Source: Deltaproteobacteria bacterium
GTDB taxonomy: Bacteria > Myxococcota > UBA727 > JABDBI01
Direction: 5' to 3'
DNA length: 13,314 nt
NCBI GenBank assembly: GCA_016764955.1
Contig: JAESQZ010000222.1
Coordinates: 1-13,314 of the forward strand
Below are positions 1-7,103 of the stretch, piece by piece. A program made the position numbers and the translations under genes. Numbering within the stretch: position 1 is the stretch's first letter; every line of letters starts with the position of its first letter. The notes under the pieces are model-generated. The model made no database searches. It was given only the letters and a program-made list of their open reading frames with translations, and had not been told where the DNA came from.

Positions 1-26
1 ATAGGGCACGCGAGCCCGGGATGACA
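1..26 (-). repeat. Second in-frame palindromic repeat copy, cut by window edge
   Basis: On the minus strand, TGTCATCCCGGG followed by a diverged stem (GGGC/GCCC around TCGCGT) matches the start of the repeat family. It is read in the same phase as the internal copy of the same gene, giving CHPGL again, directly after the ALDES metal-ligand strand. The far end is outside the window. Confidence 0.6.
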
Positions 27-650
27 GCGGTAGGTGGTGCTCAACGATTCATCCAGCGCTACAGGAATCCCCGTTGCTTGAACAAATTGGGGGATTTGCG
101 AGGGGTCTTTGAGTGGCTCTTCAAAATAAGCGATATTTAAATGCGCAATGCGTTTGCCGAAATTAATTGCTTCTTTGAGAGATAATTTTTGATTGGCATC
201 TAATCTAATAGGCATATTGGGGCCGACTGCTTTTTGGATGTCTGTTAGATACTCGGCTTCTTGGACATAATTATGGGTGATTTTGAATTTGAGGGCTGCT
301 GTCACCCCGGGCTTGACCCGGGGTCCAGCACTGGATCCCGGGTCAAGCCCGGGATGACAGGTGGGGTACATCCAAGCAATGGGAACTTGCTCGTGATAAA
401 TCTTTCGGCCCAAAAGCTCTGGGATAGAGCAGCCTTTTTGGCGGCTTTTAAGGTCCAAAAGAGCCATTTCTTGGGCCAATTTCTCTGAGTAGACCACCTC
501 GCCATAGCCAGTACGACATTTGTCGGTGGCACTCATGATTTCGCTTGCATATACAAGTGGGTCATTAGAGCGAAGGGGTCTGCGCTTTAAGGCCAGGGGC
601 TTTTTAAGCCTAAGGCTGAAAGGATGTTTGTGAAAAGATACAGAAGTCAT
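1..650 (-). CDS. Enolase-superfamily enzyme, o-succinylbenzoate synthase-like, partial, interrupted by in-frame palindromic repeats
   Basis: The reading frame is open from ATG 650-648 to the window edge (216 codons seen; the C-terminus lies outside). The barrel motifs of the enolase superfamily are present: KFK at residues 121-123 (catalytic KxK lysines), RLDAN at 149-153, YFEEP ending at 179 and ALDES at about 198-202. D151, E177 and D200 would be the three Mg2+ ligands. The EEP and ALDES forms fit MenC (o-succinylbenzoate synthase, menaquinone pathway) better than dipeptide epimerases, but that choice is tentative. Oddities: residues 98-117 are exactly a 60-bp repeat insertion, replacing the helix that normally precedes the KxK strand. 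The capping domain also looks about 50 residues short between GYGE and EMALLDL. A second repeat begins just after ALDESLSTTYR at the window edge. It may be a decaying gene that has kept its frame, or a tolerated insertion. It is transcribed divergently from yajC. Confidence 0.65.
   Translation of the reverse strand, partial: MTSVSFHKHPFSLRLKKPLALKRRPLRSNDPLVYASEIMSATDKCRTGYGEVVYSEKLAQEMALLDLKSRQKGCSIPELLGRKIYHEQVPIAWMYPTCHPGLDPGSSAGPRVKPGVTAALKFKITHNYVQEAEYLTDIQKAVGPNMPIRLDANQKLSLKEAINFGKRIAHLNIAYFEEPLKDPSQIPQFVQATGIPVALDESLSTTYRCHPGLACP
300..359. repeat. Paired palindromic repeat inserted in frame in the enolase-superfamily gene
   Basis: Two 29-bp copies of the TGTCA...CCAG hairpin lie head to head, at 300-328 (plus orientation) and 331-359 (minus orientation), separated by CA. 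Each forms a CCCGGG-CTTGA-CCCGGG type stem-loop. The total is exactly 60 bp (20 codons), so the host frame is preserved. It is translated as CHPGLDPGSSAGPRVKPGVT, residues 98-117 of the host protein. This recalls the Rickettsia palindromic elements that insert in frame in genes, but the sequence differs from those as far as I can tell. Confidence 0.85.
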
Positions 651-651
651 C

Positions 652-679
652 TTGCTAAAATTAGTCTTTACCTTAATAT
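652..679 (+). promoter_or_regulatory. Possible sigma70-type promoter for yajC-secD-secF
   Basis: TTGCTA (652-657), 16-bp spacer, TAATAT (674-679); each hexamer matches consensus at 4 of 6 positions. A start near 686 would leave about an 18-nt leader that just contains the ribosome binding site AAGGAG (692-697), six bases before the yajC ATG. The match is weak and based on position as much as sequence. Confidence 0.3.
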
Positions 680-703
680 GGGCTCTTCAAAAAGGAGTTT
701 TGA

Positions 704-1000
704 ATGACCGAGTTATTTGGCCAAAGTGGTGCAGAAGGAGGAGGCATGATGTCCATGCTTTTATTGTTTGGTGGAATGTTTGCCATCATGTACTTTGTTC
801 TAATTAGACCGCAGCAGAAACAACAGAAGAAACATCAGGAATTAATTGACACTCTTAAAAAAGGCGACGAAGTGATGTTAAGCAGTGGGATTGTTGGGCG
901 TGTCTTCTCGGTTGAAGATAAATACGTTGTTTTGGAGATGATGGACAAGAATAAAGTGAAGGTGCTAAGACAAGCTGTCCAAGCCTTGATCGGCGCCTAA
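704..1000 (+). CDS. yajC: YajC, Sec translocon accessory subunit
   Basis: A 98-residue single-pass inner-membrane protein that associates with SecDF and the SecYEG channel. A glycine- and methionine-rich N-terminus leads into one membrane helix (about residues 15-34), followed by the family signature RPQQKQQKK (35-43) and the cytoplasmic LKKGDEVMLSSGIVGRV stretch (51-67), which matches the YajC core with only small changes. The length is normal for the family. The start is supported by AAGGAG at 692-697, six bases before the ATG. It heads an operon, with the secD ATG 21 bp downstream. In many bacteria tgt/queA precede yajC; here the upstream gene is divergent and unrelated. Confidence 0.95.
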   Translation: MTELFGQSGAEGGGMMSMLLLFGGMFAIMYFVLIRPQQKQQKKHQELIDTLKKGDEVMLSSGIVGRVFSVEDKYVVLEMMDKNKVKVLRQAVQALIGA

Positions 1001-1021
1001 ACAAGAACGGAAACGAAAGCC

Positions 1022-2773
1022 ATGTTTGAAAGCTGGAAAACACGACTATTACTCACAGGCCTACTTTTGGGCTTTGCGATTTACTTGTTGGTCCCGACGG
1101 GTATCTACTTCAGTTTGGATGAAAAGTCCTTAAGAGAAGTCAGGCGTGACAAACATGCTTTCAACAAGATACTGCCGACTTGGGCCATTGATAGCTATAT
1201 CGTTCCTGGGCTCGACTTGCAGGGCGGCATTCATATGGTCTTGGGTGTCGATGTCGAAAAGGCACTCAAAGATCGAACATCTCGAACAGCAGATCGCCTA
1301 AGTGATTATGCTAAAGATCAGCAAGTCAAGTTTGAAAATATAGACTCGAACTTGCGGGCGACTTTTAAAAACCGGGAAGACTCAGTTGCTTTTGCGAGAT
1401 TTGTGAGCCAGAAGTTCCAAGAGGTCAAAATCATCTCCGAGCGAGATGATTCCGTCCAAATGGAGTTGGACCCAAACTTGGTTCAAATTGTTCGCCGGGA
1501 TGCGGTCGACCAGACTATCAATACAATCAGGACGCGTATTGATAAGATGGGTGTAACAGAACCAAGTATCTCGAGAAGATCTGGTGACAAAATCCAAATT
1601 CAGCTGCCTGGTTTTGATGACCCAGACGCAGCCAAGAGCTTAATTGGCCGAACAGCACAGCTCGAGTTCCAGATGTGCGACGACAAAACAGAATTCTTGA
1701 CTAAGCTCAAAGATCTGCCGAAGGGTGTCGAGTTGGTGAAGAGCGCTTATGGGCGCCCGAGTGGTAGCCAAGGCAAAGATATTTACTTGGCTTTCCCGGA
1801 AGATAAGCTTTCTGATGTCAAAACTTTCTTAAAAGGCAAAGTGCCTGCTGAAAATCAAGTGAAATACGGAACTGCTGGGCCAGGCTATATGCGTACTTAT
1901 ACGCTTGAAAAGCGCGTGGTTTTGACGGGTGACGATCTTGTAGATGCACAAGTTTCGCAAGCCAGTGATATGGATCCAAGGCCAGCGGTATCAATTACTT
2001 TTAGTTCGGCTGGAGCACGCATTTTTGATGAACTTACCAAAGTAAATATTGGCAATCGAATGGCGATTGTGCTGGAGGATCGCGTCGATAGTGCGCCCGT
2101 TTTCCAAGTGAGAATACGAGATGGACGTGCCAGTATTACACTCGGCGGCGGCCGTAGCCACGAAGAGACTCTGCGCGATGCCAATCAGTTAGCGCTAGTA
2201 TTGAAATCAGGTGCGTTGCCTGCGCCGGTTACTTTTAGAGAAGAGCGTAGTGTCGGGCCTTCTTTGGGTGCTGACTCCGTTAAGCAGGGCAAGAAGGCAT
2301 TCATGGTTGGCAGTATTTTGGTGATGCTGCTGATGCTTTTGTATTATCGCCTATCGGGTTTCTTCTCAGTGGTCGCCGTGCTTTATAACTTGATTTTAAT
2401 GCTGGCAGCATTGGCTTGGTTAGGCGCGACGATTACGCTGCCTGGTATCGCTGGTTTGCTTTTGACTTTTGGTATTGCAGTCGATGCGAACGTGATTATT
2501 AACGAACGCATACGAGAAGAATTGCGTTTAGGCAAGAAACCAAAAGCTGCCGTTGAGATGGGTTATAAATCGGCCTTTACAGCTGTGTTTGATTCACACG
2601 TAACCAGTTTTATTGCAGGTGTTGTCTTACGGGAATTTGGAACAGGGCCAGTGCAAAACTTTGCAATGATGTTGATTATTGGAACGGTGCTGTCGATTTT
2701 CACAGCAGTGTTTATCACGCGCGTGTTCTTTGACATGGTGACCGCTCAGGGTCGTGAGGAGCTATCTATATGA
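1022..2773 (+). CDS. secD: SecD, protein translocase accessory subunit
   Basis: A 583-residue inner-membrane RND-family protein that works with SecF to complete export through SecYEG using the proton gradient. It has a first membrane helix (about 8-25), the D1 motif PGLDLQGGIH (62-71), a large periplasmic domain with a conserved second half (PAVSITFSSAGARIFDELT, then NRMAIVLEDRVDSAPV), and a C-terminal block of five membrane helices. The TM4 signature VDANVIINERIREEL starts at residue 487, with D488 being the proton-pathway aspartate. The length is close to the usual roughly 600. Its stop overlaps the secF start (ATGA, 2770-2773), so the two are likely translationally coupled. The ribosome site before its ATG is weak (GGAAACGAAAG), which suggests reliance on the yajC transcript. 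Confidence 0.97.
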   Translation: MFESWKTRLLLTGLLLGFAIYLLVPTGIYFSLDEKSLREVRRDKHAFNKILPTWAIDSYIVPGLDLQGGIHMVLGVDVEKALKDRTSRTADRLSDYAKDQQVKFENIDSNLRATFKNREDSVAFARFVSQKFQEVKIISERDDSVQMELDPNLVQIVRRDAVDQTINTIRTRIDKMGVTEPSISRRSGDKIQIQLPGFDDPDAAKSLIGRTAQLEFQMCDDKTEFLTKLKDLPKGVELVKSAYGRPSGSQGKDIYLAFPEDKLSDVKTFLKGKVPAENQVKYGTAGPGYMRTYTLEKRVVLTGDDLVDAQVSQASDMDPRPAVSITFSSAGARIFDELTKVNIGNRMAIVLEDRVDSAPVFQVRIRDGRASITLGGGRSHEETLRDANQLALVLKSGALPAPVTFREERSVGPSLGADSVKQGKKAFMVGSILVMLLMLLYYRLSGFFSVVAVLYNLILMLAALAWLGATITLPGIAGLLLTFGIAVDANVIINERIREELRLGKKPKAAVEMGYKSAFTAVFDSHVTSFIAGVVLREFGTGPVQNFAMMLIIGTVLSIFTAVFITRVFFDMVTAQGREELSI

Positions 2774-4020
2774 GCCGCAAGATGTTTCGTTTTTTCGACC
2801 CTAAAAGTGAAGTCGATTTTGTTCGGTTCTTTAAGCCCTCTTTAATTTTGGCGGCTGTGTTTCCTGTATTTGCTATTCTTGGCGCGATGGTCTTAGGGCT
2901 TAACTGGGGAATTGACTTCATGGGTGGTACCGAAATGCAGGTGCAATTTCCGAAGCCCGTCGAAGCACCTGAAATTCGAAAAGTCTTAGAAAACCTAGGT
3001 TATGACAAAAATCAAGTTCAGTCCTACGGCGCTAAAGAAAACAACGAAATGTTGATCCGTGTTGAGCGTATGGATACCTTCACGCAAGAAGACATTAATC
3101 GAATCCAAAAGGCTTTGGTTGGCGATGTGGGCAAGGCTGAAGTGAACTTGCACCCAAACAGCCAAGATAGGCTTTTGGTTAAACTAGAAGCGCCCAAAGG
3201 TGGCAGCTTGTCAGCTATTAAGTCTCAAGAAGAAAAGCTGGCAAAGTGGCTCGATGATAAAAGTGGCTTCAGGCTTCGCCAAGGCGCCAGTATCATGCAC
3301 GATGACTCGAGTGAGGGTTTTGTTCAATACAACGTTTTGTTTATGGGCGTCTCAGACAAGATTGCAGAAGCTTTAACGGCGAAGTTTGGCGAGGTTGAAG
3401 TACGCCGTGTGGACTTCGTGGATAGCCAAGTGTCGCAGCAACTCAGAACCGATGGTGTCTTAGCTGTTTTTTGGGCAATCTTGGCGATTTTGATTTACAT
3501 CATCATTCGCTTCGATTTGTTTTTTGCGCCAGGTATGGTGATGTGTTTGGTGCAGGATACGTTTGGGGCCTTTTTGGTATTTGTGCTGCTTCGATATGAG
3601 TTTGACCTGCCTTCGGTAGCCGCACTTTTAACCGTGGTGGGTGTGTCTGTTAACAACACCATTGTGGTGTATGACCGCATACGGGAGACTCTGCCGCCTG
3701 GTGATCGTCATAAGATTCCAATAGAGGAAGTAACTCGCTGTGTGAACAAGGCTGTTAACGATACTCTAAGCCGAACGATTAACACAGCTTTGACGGTGCT
3801 TTTCACGTCAGTTTCACTTTGGATTTTTGCGGGTGGCGTCCTTAAGAGTTTCGCAGCTGTGCTTACTATTGGGCTTGGCTTAGGCGCTTTTTCGTCAACT
3901 TTTGCAGCGCCAGCGGCTTATTTATTCATGATGCGGCACTTTAGAATACGTGTTGCCGAAGCCCGCGCGAATCAGCATAAGGGCTTTACACGAGAAGAAA
4001 AAGCCCAAGGGGTAGTGTAG
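2770..4020 (+). CDS. secF: SecF, protein translocase accessory subunit
   Basis: Partner of SecD in the inner membrane. TM1 (about 24-45) is followed by the GIDFMGGTEMQVQF motif (47-60). The periplasmic region is long, about residues 61-225, and brings the protein to 416 residues against 323 in E. coli. A C-terminal membrane block follows, with TM4 motif GVSVNNTIVVYDRIRETL (291-308) and LSRTINTALTVL (333-344). R335 corresponds to the conserved membrane arginine. In the TM4 motif the family normally reads N-D-T; here residue 296 is Asn (codon AAC), so the acidic residue is missing. The C-terminal tail is cytosolic and charged. The 4-bp overlap with secD argues for a 1:1 coupled operon. Confidence 0.97.
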   Translation: MSRKMFRFFDPKSEVDFVRFFKPSLILAAVFPVFAILGAMVLGLNWGIDFMGGTEMQVQFPKPVEAPEIRKVLENLGYDKNQVQSYGAKENNEMLIRVERMDTFTQEDINRIQKALVGDVGKAEVNLHPNSQDRLLVKLEAPKGGSLSAIKSQEEKLAKWLDDKSGFRLRQGASIMHDDSSEGFVQYNVLFMGVSDKIAEALTAKFGEVEVRRVDFVDSQVSQQLRTDGVLAVFWAILAILIYIIIRFDLFFAPGMVMCLVQDTFGAFLVFVLLRYEFDLPSVAALLTVVGVSVNNTIVVYDRIRETLPPGDRHKIPIEEVTRCVNKAVNDTLSRTINTALTVLFTSVSLWIFAGGVLKSFAAVLTIGLGLGAFSSTFAAPAAYLFMMRHFRIRVAEARANQHKGFTREEKAQGVV

Positions 4021-4022
4021 CC

Positions 4023-4129
4023 TGTCACCCTGGCGGAGGCCAGGGTCTGTCATCCCGGGCTTGACCCGGGATCCAGCTTAGTTAGATCGTTAAACTTATA
4101 ACTGGACCCCGCATCAAGTGCGGGGTGAC
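4023..4129. repeat. Three palindromic repeat copies between convergent secF and mnmA
   Basis: Copies lie at 4023-4047 (stem CCCTGGC/GCCAGGG), 4048-4076 (stem CCCGGG/CCCGGG, loop CTTGA) and, in reverse orientation, 4102-4129 (stem CCCCGCA/TGCGGGG, loop TCAAG). The first two abut directly. The stem bases differ between copies but stay complementary, while the ends TGTCA and CCAG are kept. They fill nearly all of the 116-bp gap between two converging genes. The hairpins could attenuate read-through from either side, but no U-tract follows, so I do not call classical terminators. Confidence 0.85.
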
Positions 4130-4136
4130 GAGCGGC

Positions 4137-5225
4137 CTAAACCTTCCTCGGAAATTTCCCATCCAAGCGGCCATTAATAATGCCGCCGCCGAGTAAAATA
4201 TCGCCGTCATAAACAACAGCTGCTTGTCCCAAAGCTACTGCATGAGTGGGCTCTAAGAACTTAATCACGAGCTCGCCGTCGCTGTTAACTTCCCAAGTGG
4301 CAGGCTGAGCTTTATGGCGGGCCCTGATTTGAACACCGATTTCTTCTGGCCAATGTTCTGTCGGAACAATTGTTCGTATGTCGCGAGCGCTAATCTTGCT
4401 GCACTCCAAAGCGGACTTAGGGCCAAGTTGAACCAGCTGGCTTTTGGGGTCTAAGTCAGCCACGTAAGTGCGTTCGCCTAAACCCACGCCAATGCCACGG
4501 CGCTGGCCAATCGTAAACTGGTGAATCCCTGCATGCTGAGCAACCTCTTTGCCGCTTTCGTCCACCATTTTGCCTTTGGGCATAGCACCTGAAGCTTTTT
4601 CCACAACCTTGGCGTGGTTGCCATCTGGCACAAAGCAGATTTCATGGCTGTCTGGCTTATTGTGAGTTCTAAGCCCCATTTTTTCAGCCATCTTACGAAC
4701 GTCAGGTTTATGCAAAGCGCCTAAGGGCAAGTGCAAAGCTTCGACCACTTTAGGGTCAGTGCCATATAAATAATAAGTCTGGTCACGGCTGATATCTGTT
4801 GGGCGCGAAAGCGTTTTAAAGCCTTGATAATCAACCACTTGAGCATAGTGCCCTGTGGCTAACTCAGCTCCAAGGCTCTTGGCAGTATTATACAAATCAC
4901 CCAGTTTGACTTCGTGATTGCAGGCTAAGCATGGGATGGGCGTTTGGCCATTGCGATAGGCTTTTACAAACGGATCAAAAACGGTTTTCTTAAAACGCTC
5001 GCGTGAGTCAATGGCATAAAAAGGGATGCCTAGCCTATCACAAACTTGCCGTGCGTCTGTCATGTCATCGAGCGAGCAGCAACGACCCGCGCGCTTTTCA
5101 AGCGAGCCATTGTCATCTGGGGCAAGTCTTAACGTAACGCCAATAACTTCATGGCCCTGCTCTTTGAGCAACAAGGCAGTAACAGAGGAATCCACCCCTC
5201 CAGACATGGCAACGACTACTTTCAT
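4137..5225 (-). CDS. mnmA: MnmA, tRNA-specific 2-thiouridylase
   Basis: A 362-residue cytoplasmic enzyme that adds sulfur to the wobble U34 of tRNA-Lys, -Glu and -Gln, using ATP to adenylate the base and a persulfide relayed from the cysteine desulfurase. The PP-loop SGGVDSS is at 8-14, the catalytic PCLACN at 98-103 (C102), GHYA at 125-128, RDQTYYL at 147-153 and the second active cysteine in SHEICFV (C197). C-terminal parts include GQRRGIGVGLG (240-250) and GQAAVVYDGDILLGGG (333-348). Length is normal. The Cys-Cys pair at 49-50 (GRCCSLDDM) marks a subfamily I associate with deltaproteobacteria and some other phyla. TAG lies in frame two codons before the ATG, so this start is the first possible; no clear ribosome site is visible. 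The exported AAA+ gene ends 62 bp upstream on the same strand and may share the transcript. Confidence 0.96.
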   Translation of the reverse strand: MKVVVAMSGGVDSSVTALLLKEQGHEVIGVTLRLAPDDNGSLEKRAGRCCSLDDMTDARQVCDRLGIPFYAIDSRERFKKTVFDPFVKAYRNGQTPIPCLACNHEVKLGDLYNTAKSLGAELATGHYAQVVDYQGFKTLSRPTDISRDQTYYLYGTDPKVVEALHLPLGALHKPDVRKMAEKMGLRTHNKPDSHEICFVPDGNHAKVVEKASGAMPKGKMVDESGKEVAQHAGIHQFTIGQRRGIGVGLGERTYVADLDPKSQLVQLGPKSALECSKISARDIRTIVPTEHWPEEIGVQIRARHKAQPATWEVNSDGELVIKFLEPTHAVALGQAAVVYDGDILLGGGIINGRLDGKFPRKV

Positions 5226-5287
5226 AAGAGGCTATTTGGTATATGGAAAATCCATGGGTTTCAACCGGGTCAGCCGTATCGGAACCA

Positions 5288-6844
5288 CTATTTGTCTGGA
5301 TGCGACTCAAACGCCTTCGTAATATTGAAATTAGCATCCATCCCCCATTTGGCTTGTTGCTCTTCCTTCCAAAGCACATAGTCATTTACTACGAATTCGA
5401 GACTTCTAACGCCACAGTAGGGGTCTTCAGCGGCGATTTGTCCAAGCATTGCTTCGTCTTCAGGGCTATATTGCAAATCCTCTCGAACAGCCATTAAATT
5501 TTCAAATCGTTTTTTAGCAATTCCTGGCCTTTTTTCCTTTTCGATACAGGGGAAAACAAGCTCTTTCATGCGGTTTACAAGAGGTCCACTTTCTAGCTGC
5601 GCATTACCGGCCGCTATGATGGTTAAACCAGAGACATCAATCTCAAGATCGAGATCCGGGAGTTTTATCGTTTTTTTGTTAGGGTCTAGGAGCTGCAGTA
5701 AGAATTGTTCTAGATTTAAAGTAGACTGCCCAAAAGTGTTTTGTGGCTTATTGAGTATTTTATCCAGCTCATCAAGAAATAAGATCGCGTTTTTAGGTTG
5801 TGTAGAAAGGTCTTGGGTAAAAGCCGATAGCTTGAAGGAAGGATTTATCTGATCGCCATACTGGAAGAGTCTTTCTTTAGCTTCAAGTGCTTTCTCAATG
5901 TCTGTAATTTCAATTAACGGTAGCTCAAGGGCTTTTGCCAAAGCTTCTGTAAAAGTAGTTTTTCCAGTTCCTCGTTTGCCTACCAAATATAAGACTGTCT
6001 TGGAGCCTTGCTGCAATTGAGAAGCACGCTTTATCTGAATAACGGTTCGCCTGATTTCCTTTTGTAAGTCGGGGGAATATCGTGCCAAGATAGGATCCAT
6101 TTTGACCTTGAGTTCTTCAATATCTGCGATACGTTCCTTATCGCCAGAAAAATTGAGAATGGTTTTCATGGTGCTAATAATTTGAGAAAATAGCTTGATG
6201 GATTCATCATTGCCGGCTTGATTACTGCCGGCCATGTTAGCTACCACCCGCCCAGTCGCTTTAGCTGTTTGGGCAGCGTGCTGTAGCTTTTCAAAAAGTG
6301 CTTGTGCACTTTCTGGTAAGCTGGTTTTCTGTTGAGTGTATCGTATTCTCAACTCGCTTAACTGGATGGTTAATTCCTTGAACTGGTCAAAGTCTTTTTC
6401 AGACTTAGTTCCGGTGGCCCAAGAAGATGCCTGTTTTGCTACTGAATTGATAGACTCCATGACCGGGTGGGATAAGCTGTTTGCAATCATCATATCGCTG
6501 AAAATACTACCGAGCACACCGCCGAAAAAAGAGACAAACCGATTTTCATTATTGATAAGGTTTTTTGAGATTGTAGAGCCAGCAATGAAGGGTATGATGG
6601 AGAAGAGCTTTTGCCAGGCTTGAGCGTAGCTCTGATTGTTATAGCTTTCTTCAGCCTGTTCGCGGGCGGTTGGCTTAGGAGTTTCCCAAGGAATTTTTGG
6701 GAGCCATTTGTTGGCAGTATTATCCCAATAATAGTTGCTGAATTCAGCCTGTTTGCTGTTGCTTGGGACAGCGGTGCTTGCCGAATTAGTAACTGATGAA
6801 AATAGGAGCAAGAGCGCTACTGTAGATGATTGAAATTTAAACAT
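5288..6844 (-). CDS. Exported Lon-like AAA+ ATPase without a protease domain
   Basis: A 518-residue protein of unrecognised family. The N-terminus looks like a Sec signal peptide: MFKF, a hydrophobic core about 8-18, then VTNSAS with likely cleavage after A22 or S23. Residues about 80-125 include two hydrophobic Gly/Ser/Ala stretches (FSIIPFIAGS and FFGGVLGSIFSDMM), possible membrane-associated helices. Residues 150-275 are helical and charged. The AAA+ module has Walker A GKRGTGKT (289-296), Walker B AILFLDELDK (353-362, D358/E359), sensor-1 N414, a candidate arginine finger R425 and sensor-2 CGVRSLE (478-484, R480). The LLQLLDP and CGVRSLE blocks are most like Lon protease. After sensor 2 only about 35 residues remain, so there is no proteolytic domain. 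All ATPase residues are kept, yet the signal peptide would send it out of the ATP-containing cytoplasm. Torsins, lumenal AAA+ proteins of eukaryotes, are the nearest analogy. mnmA follows by 62 bp. Confidence 0.85.
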   Translation of the reverse strand: MFKFQSSTVALLLLFSSVTNSASTAVPSNSKQAEFSNYYWDNTANKWLPKIPWETPKPTAREQAEESYNNQSYAQAWQKLFSIIPFIAGSTISKNLINNENRFVSFFGGVLGSIFSDMMIANSLSHPVMESINSVAKQASSWATGTKSEKDFDQFKELTIQLSELRIRYTQQKTSLPESAQALFEKLQHAAQTAKATGRVVANMAGSNQAGNDESIKLFSQIISTMKTILNFSGDKERIADIEELKVKMDPILARYSPDLQKEIRRTVIQIKRASQLQQGSKTVLYLVGKRGTGKTTFTEALAKALELPLIEITDIEKALEAKERLFQYGDQINPSFKLSAFTQDLSTQPKNAILFLDELDKILNKPQNTFGQSTLNLEQFLLQLLDPNKKTIKLPDLDLEIDVSGLTIIAAGNAQLESGPLVNRMKELVFPCIEKEKRPGIAKKRFENLMAVREDLQYSPEDEAMLGQIAAEDPYCGVRSLEFVVNDYVLWKEEQQAKWGMDANFNITKAFESHPDK

Positions 6845-6853
6845 TTGATAAAT

Positions 6854-6881
6854 ATTATATATTTAAAATCAGAAATGTCAA
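6854..6881 (-). promoter_or_regulatory. Near-consensus sigma70 promoter of the exported AAA+ gene, possibly leaderless
   Basis: On the minus strand TTGACA (6881-6876) and TATAAT (6859-6854) are both perfect, separated by 16 bp. Transcription would begin around 6847, only about three bases before the ATG at 6844. No ribosome binding site fits between them. Either the mRNA is leaderless or the true start lies elsewhere; the first methionine gives an excellent signal peptide and there is no other ATG in the N-terminal region. Confidence 0.7.
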
Positions 6882-6980
6882 CACGGTTTAGGGTGTCTAT
6901 AATGTGCTCTGAAACCCTGGTTTTAAAAGAGTTTTAGCTTTTTCGCCTAAACCCTATTCAGCAGCCCCCTGCAAGCTTAG

Positions 6981-7103
6981 TCATTCGTAATGCATCCACA
7001 TGCGTAAGACTTTGACGGTTTTTTCTTTTTCCAAGACCTGGTAAACCAGTCGAGTCCCTGGAAGGGGGCTGGGAATTACTTACCAGTTCAGTTTTTTAGA
7101 CAT
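6981..7103 (-). pseudogene. RelE/ParE-type toxin remnant with central deletion
   Basis: A start ATG (7103) encodes MSKKLNW, the typical opening of small RelE/ParE toxins. An in-frame TAA (7082-7080) follows, then in the same frame 32 residues ending at TGA 6981-6983: PLPGTRLVYQVLEKEKTVKV, then LRMWMHYE. That is the C-terminal strand pair of RelE/Txe-like RNases (GTRLVYQV and a final MHYE). About 50 central residues of a normal 85-95-residue toxin are missing. The simplest reading is an internal deletion that killed the toxin. Confidence 0.6.

Noticed and set aside
261..532. Small open frames on both strands around the 300-359 repeat
   Set aside because: They overlap the continuous enolase-superfamily frame, which has recognisable catalytic motifs; the small frames are open because the repeat is GC-rich and stop-poor.
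4023..4129. CRISPR array
   Set aside because: The repeats are hairpins of differing stem sequence with no regular unique spacers and no cas genes.
5026..5497. Several 75-98 codon frames on both strands at the mnmA/AAA+ junction
   Set aside because: They are shadows of the two genes in other frames, without ribosome sites or family motifs.
6885..6953. Inverted pair GGTTTAGG (6885-6892) and CCTAAACC (6946-6953) upstream of the AAA+ promoter
   Set aside because: Eight-base arms with a loop of over 50 bases are close to what chance gives; an operator role cannot be supported.
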